Assembly: GCF_964026735.1 (NCBI RefSeq)
Contig: NZ_OZ034692.1
Span: forward strand, 1-64,000
DNA: 64,000 nt
Source: Wolbachia endosymbiont (group E) of Neria commutata
GTDB taxonomy: Bacteria; Pseudomonadota; Alphaproteobacteria; Rickettsiales; Anaplasmataceae
Reading direction: 5' to 3'
Shown here piece by piece: positions 7,969 through 16,735 of the stretch; the stretch's first letter is position 1, and every line of letters begins with the position of its first letter. A program made the translations under genes and the position numbers. The notes under the pieces were generated by a model. It saw only the letters and a program-made list of their open reading frames with translations, searched no databases and was not told where the DNA came from.

Positions 7969-10522
7969 TATGAAATTTTCTATATACGCAATATTATCAA
8001 TTTCACTAATACTAGTTCTTATGCATGTTGCTGCGACTTTTAAAGACTGGAGTGGCTACAAAGGATATATTATTCAGGAATTGGAGAAGACATATGACGC
8101 TAAGGTGCGCATTGGAGGAAAAATTGAAGTTTCATTAATTACTCCAAAGCTAACTATCCATAATGTGTATATACAATATAACGAAAATAAAGAGCAAAAG
8201 CTATCAGATTTAATTAGTGTAAATAAAATTGAAGTAAGGCCATCATTCTTATCGTTGTTCTTATTTTCATTACAACCACAGTCAATTACCTTACTTGGCA
8301 TGAAAAGTAATAAAGAAAATTTATTTAATGTCCTGAATGCAAAAAGCAATAGCGACATAGCTGATATAGCAATAAAAGATAGTCAAATAAGCTTAAAGAA
8401 TAATTTTGCTGATTATGACAATGTTGTGAATATAAAAAAGATTGTTGTAAAAAAAAATAGACAATTATTTGGTGAAATAAAGATAGGCAATGATTATTAT
8501 GATTTTTCAGGGAAGATTAACATCACAAAAAAGAATGTAGATATTAATGTTGAATCAAATTTTATAAATTTGCTATTTACAGGTAGCAGAAATAAAGAAG
8601 AACTCCAGGGTAATTTAACACTCAGAGTTAATAATAATTCGGATTCCATAAGTAACTTGGTGAAAGCTGTCAATCTTAACTTCCTTTCTTATGCTATTCC
8701 TAGTGAAGATATTAAGATAACATCGAATATTAGCGTCAATAAAAACGAATTTGCAGTAAATGATTTAGAAATTAATTCCAAAAGTATACAAGGCAGCGGT
8801 AAAATACAAAATAATAGAAAAGATGGTCACACTAATGTCAATATTAGCTTTAGCAAGGTTAATTTAGATTTCATACATAGTGACTCAAAAAAAGCAACAG
8901 ATATAAAGGATCTTCTAGAAGGTTTTAGAGAAGTTGTGCCAAAGAGCTTGAGTTTAAATTTTAATATGGAAGCTTCTAATATTCACTACCGAGAAAAAGT
9001 ATTAGATAATTTTCGTGCTATATTAAAATTTGCTGATGGAGAAATAAAAGTTAATACGCTTCTTAAATTTCCTGGAATTAATAATATATCTTATTTGTCA
9101 GGCAAGGTTTCAAATAATGATACCTTATCCGAATTCAACGGTGATTTATTAATTGAAGGGAATGATTTTGGGTCGTTCATTTCATGTTTTTTTCCTTCTG
9201 TAAAGATGGAAGAAAATCAGAAAAATCAATTCACACTGCGCTCTAAATTACACTTTGCACCAAGAATATTATCTATCTCCAAAATTAGATTATTAAATGG
9301 CAAAGAATTTTTGGAGGGGTCGTTTAAAGTAAGTCACACAAAGAAACACAATGTGATTAATGGTGGGTTTAGTGTACATAATCTTAATACAGATAAATAC
9401 GATTATTCACTATTTAGCCATTTATCTAAGGTAGAATGGCTAAAAAATTTGAAATACGGCGGCGATATAAAGATAAGTGTTAATGACTTTACATTGAATA
9501 ATACGAAAATTAAAGGTTTAGACTTTTTACTGAATATGGAAAAAGGTAAGTTAACTGCAGATAAAATAAAGCTGTATGGAGATGATTTCAATGTAGCTGG
9601 TAATGCAAAAATATTAATGGATAAAAAATATACCAAACCATTATTGGATGTTAATCTTACTGGCAGCAAATTTAATGGAAATATCTTAAAGTTACCGCAT
9701 TTACTCGAGAAAAAAATAAATTCAAGGAACGAAATAAATCAAATTGGATGGTCAACAGAACAATTTAATTTTTTGGATGATAAAGTAGACTTTGATGCAA
9801 ATATACAAGTCAATATCGCAGAATTTAAAACTGAACAAAGTATTTTAAAGGACTTTAATCTTGATGCGATGATGAGAAATAACACTATCACTATCAGACA
9901 AGTAGATTACACACTAGAACATGGGCAAGTGTTTTTTCAAGGCTATTTAAGGTCAGATTCAATGTATGCAAAATTTTTTATTGCAAATTTGGATACTAAA
10001 AGGATTGGTAATGTTATAGGAATTGACAACGTAAACGGTAAGATAGACTTAAGTGGTGCAATCAAAACTCAAGGCAAAAGCTTTCATGATTGGGCAAATA
10101 GCTTATCAGGAGATGTAAATTTACAAACACAAGGAATAGAATTTACTAATGTGGATTTCAATTCATTTATCACTAATTTGTTAAGCAGTAAGAATAAATC
10201 TGAAATTTCCAAATTTGCTCATGTTGATATATACAATGGGCGGACGTTTTTTGAAAATGTTAGCGGAAAAGCAAGTATTAGCAATGGCACATGTTCAATT
10301 AGTTTACAATTCGGAATTGATCAAGCATCAGGGTCAATGTCTTCTAACTTAACCTTATCTAACTTTGCTTTAATTTCTATATTCAGGTTCTTTTTCATTC
10401 CTCCAGATCAAAGTAGTCCAATCTACGTAGATATGCATTTGGATGGTCCTCTTTGGCGTCCTAAGTTAAGTTTTGATATAGACCAAATATTTGTTACTTT
10501 GGTTGGCAAAAGAAACAGTTAG
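7928..10522 (+). CDS. AsmA-family envelope protein
   Basis: Large protein of about 850-864 aa with one N-terminal membrane anchor (FSIYAILSISLILVLMHVAA), a long beta-rich periplasmic body, and a C-terminal AsmA-like domain with FTNVDFNSFITNLL and ISNGTCSISLQF. AsmA/TamB-like proteins are thought to bridge the envelope and support phospholipid transport or outer-membrane assembly. The ATG at 7970 (MKFSIYAIL) is probably the real start, because the preceding 14 codons from 7928 lie in a palindromic repeat. The gene stands alone between inverted IS5 ends but looks intact. Confidence 0.8.
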   Translation: MTKKECWNDTKRFIMKFSIYAILSISLILVLMHVAATFKDWSGYKGYIIQELEKTYDAKVRIGGKIEVSLITPKLTIHNVYIQYNENKEQKLSDLISVNKIEVRPSFLSLFLFSLQPQSITLLGMKSNKENLFNVLNAKSNSDIADIAIKDSQISLKNNFADYDNVVNIKKIVVKKNRQLFGEIKIGNDYYDFSGKINITKKNVDINVESNFINLLFTGSRNKEELQGNLTLRVNNNSDSISNLVKAVNLNFLSYAIPSEDIKITSNISVNKNEFAVNDLEINSKSIQGSGKIQNNRKDGHTNVNISFSKVNLDFIHSDSKKATDIKDLLEGFREVVPKSLSLNFNMEASNIHYREKVLDNFRAILKFADGEIKVNTLLKFPGINNISYLSGKVSNNDTLSEFNGDLLIEGNDFGSFISCFFPSVKMEENQKNQFTLRSKLHFAPRILSISKIRLLNGKEFLEGSFKVSHTKKHNVINGGFSVHNLNTDKYDYSLFSHLSKVEWLKNLKYGGDIKISVNDFTLNNTKIKGLDFLLNMEKGKLTADKIKLYGDDFNVAGNAKILMDKKYTKPLLDVNLTGSKFNGNILKLPHLLEKKINSRNEINQIGWSTEQFNFLDDKVDFDANIQVNIAEFKTEQSILKDFNLDAMMRNNTITIRQVDYTLEHGQVFFQGYLRSDSMYAKFFIANLDTKRIGNVIGIDNVNGKIDLSGAIKTQGKSFHDWANSLSGDVNLQTQGIEFTNVDFNSFITNLLSSKNKSEISKFAHVDIYNGRTFFENVSGKASISNGTCSISLQFGIDQASGSMSSNLTLSNFALISIFRFFFIPPDQSSPIYVDMHLDGPLWRPKLSFDIDQIFVTLVGKRNS

Positions 10523-10603
10523 GTGCATACGTGTCAAGTTTAGAAGCAAGGGTTAGAAAATTTAATGAACTTAAGGTTAGTCTTTCTATACCTGTCTTTC
10601 ACA

Positions 10604-10715
10604 AGACCCCCTGCGAAACAACGTGAAGCAAGTTGCTGATAAAATCTGGTAAGAAATCCCCAGCTCAAAAATCATTAAAAACTATGCCGCAAATTCACAA
10701 TTCCGGCAATAATAT
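10604..10715 (+). repeat. IS5-type element end
   Basis: AGACCCCCTGCGAAAC onwards matches the left 110 bp of the element at 32542-33520 and is inverted relative to the copy at 7148-7266. It stops where the IS630 terminal repeat begins at 10716. Confidence 0.75.
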
Positions 10716-11519
10716 TATACCCCTTCTCCCAATAATCAAAATGATTCATGAGAAGGTAGAATCAACAGCCAGGCGGAAAGATTTAAAGAACGGGATATTT
10801 TTCCTTGCTCTATTTTAATAGGAAACCACTGGTGCTCAATTTATTAAAATCAGGAGAATACGTCCGAGATTCCCGCAAGTATTCCAGTGCAATAAGCAGC
10901 ATACTCTCCCCGCTCAGTTTATTTTTTCTACCGCCTTTAGCCTTCTTTTCCTTATTTGCCTTCCATAAAATCTCTCTCCTTTTTTGCAATATTCATAAGG
11001 ATAATCTTCCGTATTATCTATTCCAGATTCATCAATATATACCAGATTATCAGGAGCTTACGTTGCTATAATCTTCAAAAATTCAGCTCGTTTTTCTTCA
11101 TTTCTTTCTTTGTATCCATAGGTTTTTTTTTCGTGTAAATCCAATGTTTTTGAGAGCACGATGAATCGTTTGGCGACTGATATTGCCCCAAAGTTCAGCC
11201 ATCTCTGATTGAGTTTTACCTCCATGTTTTTTCGCAAATTCAGTGAACGCATTCCTGTCGGTAATTTTATGATTATAGCCTACACTTCCCGGCTTTTTCG
11301 ATGCAAAACTCCCGTTTCTTTGCGCCTTACTTGCCATTCGTACAAAGTTGTTTCTCCTATCTTAAATCTTTTTGCCACAACTGCCCTGCTTGCTCCTTGC
11401 GTCCAGAGCTTCCATTGCTTTTTTCCTTAAATCATAACTATATGCTGCTGACATTCAATACTCCTCATATCCTAAATCTTTAGCTTACACTATTTGGATT
11501 ATTGGGAGAAGGAGTATAC
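10716..11519 (-). mobile_element. IS630-family remnant B with both ends and foreign IS5 sequence inside
   Basis: Inverted ends TATACCCCTTCTCCCAATAA (10716) and its complement at 11497-11518 enclose about 800 bp. The right half is the IS630 transposase N-terminus. The middle (about 10850-10985, minus strand) instead encodes an IS5-type segment, AKGGRKNKLSGESMLLIALE, like the ISWpi1-like transposase at 52881. It is therefore a chimera or nested deletion, not a simple IS630 copy. Confidence 0.7.
11058..11454 (-). pseudogene. IS630 transposase N-terminal part, copy B
   Basis: This has the same helix-turn-helix protein as at 1671-2074, starting at ATG 11454 and shifted in frame at the same place (SFASKKPGSVGYNHKITDRN). 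It runs to the first DDE Asp (YIDESGIDNTEDYPYEY) and then into unrelated IS5 sequence. A second lesion near 11400 (the acaaggagca region) distinguishes it from copy A. Confidence 0.7.
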
Positions 11520-11864
11520 ATAAAAAATTGCATCTAATATCTGCCGCTTATAGTATTTTGGCGGCCTTTCCCCTTTATCATACGATATTTTGAAGTACTT
11601 TTCTATCAATTATCAATTCTCTGTCTTTTAAATCTGTTGAATACTTTTTTCTAATCTTTATTACATATTGGACTCAGTATTACAATATACATTTCTCAGT
11701 TTGTGGACAAGCTCTTATACTCACTTTTTTGCAATACTTCTATTATTTCTATTTTCTCTATACTTTTATGCCAATTTTATAAATACCCTTGCTTAATAAA
11801 AAATCGTGTACGGTTATAATTAAAATTCAAGTAAAATATAATTTATTTTGCAGCATAAGACTTG
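11520..11864. other. Intergenic region between IS630 remnant and valS
   Basis: About 345 AT-rich bases with no convincing gene. The only structure noticed is GCCGC/GCGGC near 11545-11565, a short hairpin. Nothing else could be supported. Confidence 0.5.
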
Positions 11865-14375
11865 CTATAACTCTATACTCAAAACAAATTTTCCATCCTC
11901 AGTTTCAAGTCCAGATTGTATATTTTCGACCCACTCTATCACTTCTGCATTGCATACTGCTTGCAAATCATCCTGTGCAGACTGATCAAGTTTACTTTCT
12001 TGAGTATTTACTTTTATCGTCAATTTTTTAATTGAGTGCTTAACTGAAACGTTATTGTCTGCCTTTATTTTTCTTATGAGATTTAATATTTGCATGCAGT
12101 CATCTCCAATTTCTTCTGAGTGCTTATCATAGGTAAGCTCTTCAATATTTGGCCAATTACCCTGATTATGTACTGAATTATAACTATATAATTGATGATA
12201 TATCTCCTCTGTGATATAGGGCAAAAAAGGTGCAAATAATCGCAGAATAACATTCAGTGTATATGCAAGGCTTTGCTTTGCGCTTAAATTTGCTTCGTTA
12301 CTCACTGTTTCTCCATATGCACGTTTTTTTACCAATTCTAAATAATTATCACAAAAGTCCTTCCAAAAGAACCCTTCTATTGCACTTAAAGCTTCACAGT
12401 ATTCAAATTGTGACAGGTTACTCGTTGCTTTTTTTATGACTTTATATAATTTAGATAATATCCATTTATCCATAGTTTCGCTTACAGAATCTGGGCTGAG
12501 TGTTTGATGCTTTTCTACAAACATAGACGCGAACTTGCTGGCATTCCAAAGTTTTGTAACTAAACGTTTTCCAATTTTGAATATATTTTCAGAATAAACA
12601 GTGTCAACTCCAAGTCTTGAGTTCGCTGCCCAATAACGTACTACATCAGCTCCATACGTATCAAGCATGACATGGGGAGTGATTATGTTACCCTTTGATT
12701 TACTCATCTTTTTCTTATCATCAGCTAAGCACCAACCGCTGGTCATAATATTTTTCCATGGCAAAGAATCCGCGTGGTAGTGTGCTTTTAAAATCGTATA
12801 AAAAGCCCATGTTCTTATTATTTCATGGCTCTGACTGCGTAGATCTGCAGGAAATATAGCGTCATATCGATGATTTGGCAGACTAAATTCATTATTTACT
12901 GCTAGTGCATTTAGCTGAGGAGTGATCGCACTTGTCGCCCAGGTATCCATTACATCTTGATCTGATGTAACTTCATCTATGCTGTACCCCTCAGGTAAAT
13001 CTCTTAGTGGATCTATAGGTAATTTTTTCACCTCTGGCAGAACGATTTTACCCTCTTCACCCTTGCGTTTTGAGTACCACACTGGAAATGGCACACCAAA
13101 GTAGCGTTGCCTTGAAATACACCAGTCCCAACTTAATCCTTCTATCCACACTTCCATACGCTTGCGCATATTACGGGGATGCCAATTGCATTCTTTTACT
13201 CTCTCCAGTATTTTGGCTTTTTGATCCAAGATCTTGATAAACCATTGGTAAGTCGGTAATATTTCAAGTGGTGCACCAGATCTTTCTGCGCATTTAACAG
13301 AATGAGAAATAGCAGTACTTTCAATCAGAAGCCCATTTTTAGTCAAAATTTCAATTATCCTTTTTCTTGCTTCTTTAACTTTTAGTCCATTGATTTCATC
13401 ATAGATCCCAGTGTTGGAGCACTGGGATGATAGGTGTTGAGAAATGACATCTTGCAGGTTTATCTTCCCATCCTGATCGATGATGATTTTCATCGGGAGA
13501 TCATGTTTTTTGTGCCAATATATGTCTAGTTCATCGCCGAACGTGCAGCACATAACAAGCCCAGTGCCTTTATCTATTTTTACCTTATCATCAGCTATTA
13601 TGGGCACTTTCTCCCCTATTATTGCTACTATGGCTATTTTTCCTATCAGGTGAGTGTAGCGTGTATCTTCTGGATGGCAGAAAACTGCAATACATGCAGG
13701 TAGCAACTCAGGCCGCGTAGTTGCAATATTAATTTTCTCACCTTCTTCAGTTGCAAAAGCTACTGTATTTAATGATGATTCAAAAACTTTGTCCTCTATT
13801 TCTGCTTGCGCAATTGCTGTTTTATCAATTGGATCCCAAAGAATAGGTTGCATCTTTCTGTATGCGTGTCCCTTGTTATATAGATCGATAAACGACATCT
13901 GAGAAAGTGTGACGGTTTCTTTGCTAATCGTGTGATACTCCAAATCCCAGTCATAACTAATCCCAACAGACTTAAATAATTCCTTAAACTCCTGTTTTGA
14001 ATTATTAATCACTTCATGGCACATTTCTATAAATTTTTCTCTGCCAATCTCTTTTGCACGTGTTTTATAGGTTTGTTCAACTAGTCTTTCAGTTGGAAGT
14101 CCGTTATCATCAAAACCAATTGGATAAAAAACGTCTTTTCCCAGCATGCGTTGAAACCTTGCAATAAAGTCCGTGTGGCAATAACTGAATATATGACCTA
14201 TATGCAATTTCCCTGATATTGTCGGTGGAGGCGTGTCAATAGTGAAAGTGTTATCCTTTGTTCCACTCCATTTATAAACTTTGCTGCCTGCCCATAATGT
14301 GTTGTACTTACACTCAATCTCTGTAAATTTATATTTTTCGGTTAACATTACTGTTGAAATATTTGTTGCCTTCAA
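11865..14375 (-). CDS. valS: Valyl-tRNA synthetase
   Basis: Class Ia synthetase that charges tRNA-Val, with an editing domain. The HIGH motif is GKLHIGHIF near residue 57, and KMSKS is DDKKKMSKSKGN near residue 555. The 836-aa length and motif context fit the rickettsial ValRS type. The ATG at 14348 (MLTEKYKFTEIE) is an alternative start nine codons in. A palindromic repeat is inserted in frame at about 13405-13428, adding a stretch around SSQCSNTGIYDE in the connective region. It faces away from the TPR gene, with a promoter for the latter between them. Confidence 0.95.
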   Translation of the reverse strand: MKATNISTVMLTEKYKFTEIECKYNTLWAGSKVYKWSGTKDNTFTIDTPPPTISGKLHIGHIFSYCHTDFIARFQRMLGKDVFYPIGFDDNGLPTERLVEQTYKTRAKEIGREKFIEMCHEVINNSKQEFKELFKSVGISYDWDLEYHTISKETVTLSQMSFIDLYNKGHAYRKMQPILWDPIDKTAIAQAEIEDKVFESSLNTVAFATEEGEKINIATTRPELLPACIAVFCHPEDTRYTHLIGKIAIVAIIGEKVPIIADDKVKIDKGTGLVMCCTFGDELDIYWHKKHDLPMKIIIDQDGKINLQDVISQHLSSQCSNTGIYDEINGLKVKEARKRIIEILTKNGLLIESTAISHSVKCAERSGAPLEILPTYQWFIKILDQKAKILERVKECNWHPRNMRKRMEVWIEGLSWDWCISRQRYFGVPFPVWYSKRKGEEGKIVLPEVKKLPIDPLRDLPEGYSIDEVTSDQDVMDTWATSAITPQLNALAVNNEFSLPNHRYDAIFPADLRSQSHEIIRTWAFYTILKAHYHADSLPWKNIMTSGWCLADDKKKMSKSKGNIITPHVMLDTYGADVVRYWAANSRLGVDTVYSENIFKIGKRLVTKLWNASKFASMFVEKHQTLSPDSVSETMDKWILSKLYKVIKKATSNLSQFEYCEALSAIEGFFWKDFCDNYLELVKKRAYGETVSNEANLSAKQSLAYTLNVILRLFAPFLPYITEEIYHQLYSYNSVHNQGNWPNIEELTYDKHSEEIGDDCMQILNLIRKIKADNNVSVKHSIKKLTIKVNTQESKLDQSAQDDLQAVCNAEVIEWVENIQSGLETEDGKFVLSIEL
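13405..13428 (-). repeat. In-frame palindromic element inside valS
   Basis: ATCCCAGTG TTGGAG CACTGGGAT is a perfect 9-bp inverted repeat with a 6-nt loop, flanked by imperfect continuation on both sides (ATCAT/ATGAT). It matches the family of repeats at 7879 and 22368 and is translated without breaking the frame. Confidence 0.65.
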
Positions 14376-14414
14376 GCTAAAGCTAGCACAATTCAGTCAA
14401 TACAGCAATTTTAA

Positions 14415-14443
14415 TTGACATATTTTGCTTATTTTGGTATGAT
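14415..14443 (+). promoter_or_regulatory. Consensus sigma70 promoter for the TPR gene
   Basis: TTGACA (14415-14420), a 17-bp spacer, then TATGAT (14438-14443), 42 bp before the ATG. AGGGGG upstream of 14485 serves as the ribosome site. This is the best-looking promoter in the window and suggests strong constitutive expression. Confidence 0.7.
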
Positions 14444-14484
14444 TACTTAACAGAATAGACCAAGGTGAAAATAGGGGGTATTTT

Positions 14485-16605
14485 ATGTTTACATCTAATC
14501 CAGGGCCTTCTTGGCAGCGTCCGGTCGTTCCTATAAGACAACAAAATGCAGATGCAGCGCGTTTAAAAATATCGGAATTATCTAGGCAGTTAAAAATAGC
14601 AAAAAGTCATTATACTCATGATAGTGATCCTGATCGTCAACAAACAGCTATTCCATTAGTGATAGCACTAAGAGATTTTGCTGAAGGTTGGGGCAAGTTT
14701 GGAAAATATCAAGAACAAGATAAAGATAGGATTAAAAGCTATACAAAACAAAAGGAAATCCTTGAAACGGCTTTGGCAATAAGTAGAAAAGGTGCTGATC
14801 ATGAAAAAATAGCCAAAATGTTACGCAAGTGGGGCGAACCTAATTATAGCTTGAAGGGTTTTGATAAAAATAACCTTGATGAAAAATGGGTCAATTCTAC
14901 AGAAACAGTTAAAACGTTGCACAAATTGGGCAATGTTCATTATCGCTTGAAGGATCTTTATGGAGAAAAAGAGAGTAGTGAGAATCTTAAGAAAGCAAAA
15001 GGGTATTATGAGGAAGCTTTAAATGTGCGATTAGAAACAGCTGAAATGCTGTACGAATTTGTCAACGATTATTATAGTTCTAATCATCCGAAGGTAAAAG
15101 AGTATTATGAGAAGATTGTAAATATCGACAAAAACATGCAATTAGAAACAGCTAATATGCTGCATGAATTGATCAACGCTAATTATGACTTGAAAAATCC
15201 TGAGGAAGTAAAAAAATGTGATGAAAAGGTTTTAGAAATCAGCAAGCGGATTATCTGCGTACCAGAAGCAGAAATGGCTGACATATTAAATAATCTTGGT
15301 AGCATTTACCACGCTTTGGGAGACTATCCAAAAGCACAGGAGGCGTTTGAACGGGTTTTGCCTGTTTTTGAGGAGCTTAATGGCTCTGGTGACATTAAGG
15401 TAGGTTTAGTATCGCGTAACATGGGCAGGGTATACCTCGATTATGAAGACCCTCAGAAGACAGAAGATCTTCAGAAGGTAAAAGATCCTCAGAAAGCAGA
15501 AGAACTTCAGAAGGCAAGAGACCTTCAGAAGATAGAAAATCTTCAGAAGGCAAAAGAATCATTTGAAAAGGCTTTGCCGATTTATAAAGACGTTTATGGT
15601 TCTGAGCATATTGAAGTTGGCATAACATTGAATGTATTAGGTAGTGTTTTCTACTCTTTGGCAGGTTTGCAAAAAGAAAATGAAGCAAAGGAATCATACA
15701 AAAAAGCAAAGGATTTACATGAAAGCGCTCTGCATATTTATAAGAAATTCTATGGTTCTTACGATGTCGCAGTAACTAAAGTGTCAGGTAATTTAGATAG
15801 AGATTACTATGCTTTACAAAATCTTCAGGAAGCACAAAAATCATACGAAAAAGAATTAATAATTTATAAAAAAGATTTAGCAAGTAAAGAAAGAGATAAT
15901 CCTAATAGCATTGAAGTAGCTGAAGCTTTATGTAACTTAGGTGATACTTACTATAATTTGGATGATTTTCAAGACGCAATTGGGTCATATAAAAAAGAGT
16001 TAAAAATCAGAGAACAGTATCATGGTTCTGATGTTGTTAAAATAGCTAAAGCGTTAGGTAATTTAGGCGATGTTTATCATCCTTTGGGAGATTACAACAA
16101 AGCAAAAGAATCGTTTAAAAGAGCTTTAGCTATAGAAGAGAAGCATTATGGTTCTGACGATCCTATTATGGTTAAAACATCAGAAAAATTGAAAAAAACT
16201 AACGTAGCTTTAATTAAGCAACTAAAAAAAACTTTAGCAGAGCAAAAAACGAATTATCCAACTGGTCACCTTCAAATAGGTCAGACGTTAAGAAATTTAG
16301 GTGATGCCTATGGTGAATTAAAAGATTATCAAAGTCAGAAGGAGTCGTTAGAGGAAGCTTTGCCTATTTTGAAAAAGTATCTAGGAGATGTTAACCCTAC
16401 TATTCAAAAAGTGTTAGAAGGTCTTGCCGATGCTTATAATGGTTTAGAAGATACACAAAAAGCACAAGCACTATATAAAAAAGCAGCAGCAGTAGAAAGT
16501 GAATGTCAGAAGATAGCTTTAGGAGTTAAAAATCGCAATAAACCAAATAGTACTCTTGATTCCACTTCTGCACACGCTGCTTCTCACCCACGATCGTTCT
16601 TCTAA
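14485..16605 (+). CDS. Tetratricopeptide-repeat protein, kinesin-light-chain-like
   Basis: 706 aa consisting mostly of TPR units (for example LNNLGSIYHALGDYPKAQEAFERVL, LGNLGDVYHPLGDYNKAKESFKRAL, LRNLGDAYGELKDYQSQKESLEEAL), the pattern seen in kinesin-light-chain-type TPR proteins. TPRs mediate protein binding; in Wolbachia such proteins are candidate host-interaction factors, though no secretion signal is visible here. An 18-bp tandem repeat in the middle encodes six DLQKAK-like units. It starts at ATG 14485 with an AGGGGG ribosome site and has its own consensus promoter. The partner and function are unknown. Confidence 0.8.
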   Translation: MFTSNPGPSWQRPVVPIRQQNADAARLKISELSRQLKIAKSHYTHDSDPDRQQTAIPLVIALRDFAEGWGKFGKYQEQDKDRIKSYTKQKEILETALAISRKGADHEKIAKMLRKWGEPNYSLKGFDKNNLDEKWVNSTETVKTLHKLGNVHYRLKDLYGEKESSENLKKAKGYYEEALNVRLETAEMLYEFVNDYYSSNHPKVKEYYEKIVNIDKNMQLETANMLHELINANYDLKNPEEVKKCDEKVLEISKRIICVPEAEMADILNNLGSIYHALGDYPKAQEAFERVLPVFEELNGSGDIKVGLVSRNMGRVYLDYEDPQKTEDLQKVKDPQKAEELQKARDLQKIENLQKAKESFEKALPIYKDVYGSEHIEVGITLNVLGSVFYSLAGLQKENEAKESYKKAKDLHESALHIYKKFYGSYDVAVTKVSGNLDRDYYALQNLQEAQKSYEKELIIYKKDLASKERDNPNSIEVAEALCNLGDTYYNLDDFQDAIGSYKKELKIREQYHGSDVVKIAKALGNLGDVYHPLGDYNKAKESFKRALAIEEKHYGSDDPIMVKTSEKLKKTNVALIKQLKKTLAEQKTNYPTGHLQIGQTLRNLGDAYGELKDYQSQKESLEEALPILKKYLGDVNPTIQKVLEGLADAYNGLEDTQKAQALYKKAAAVESECQKIALGVKNRNKPNSTLDSTSAHAASHPRSFF
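15448..15555 (+). repeat. Six 18-bp tandem repeats inside the TPR gene
   Basis: Six exact-period units encode DPQKTE, DLQKVK, DPQKAE, ELQKAR, DLQKIE and NLQKAK. The period preserves the frame. The charged helical linker separates two TPR blocks and is a likely site of length variation between strains. Confidence 0.85.
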
Positions 16606-16735
16606 AATTATACTTCTCACATTCATTGCTTTAGCTTGTATATTAATAATATAGTAATTTAGTTAAAAAATCAACTGATCATTGATTATGGAGCTATATT
16701 GTATATACTCTACTTTTAGGAGTGTTTCCCTTGTC

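Noticed and set aside
11520-11864. A small RNA gene before valS
   Set aside because: The only hairpin is five base pairs, with no promoter; not enough to call.
16688-16735. Extended N-terminus of Der
   Set aside because: The 16-18 extra codons have no counterpart in the family, and a good ribosome site precedes the later ATG.
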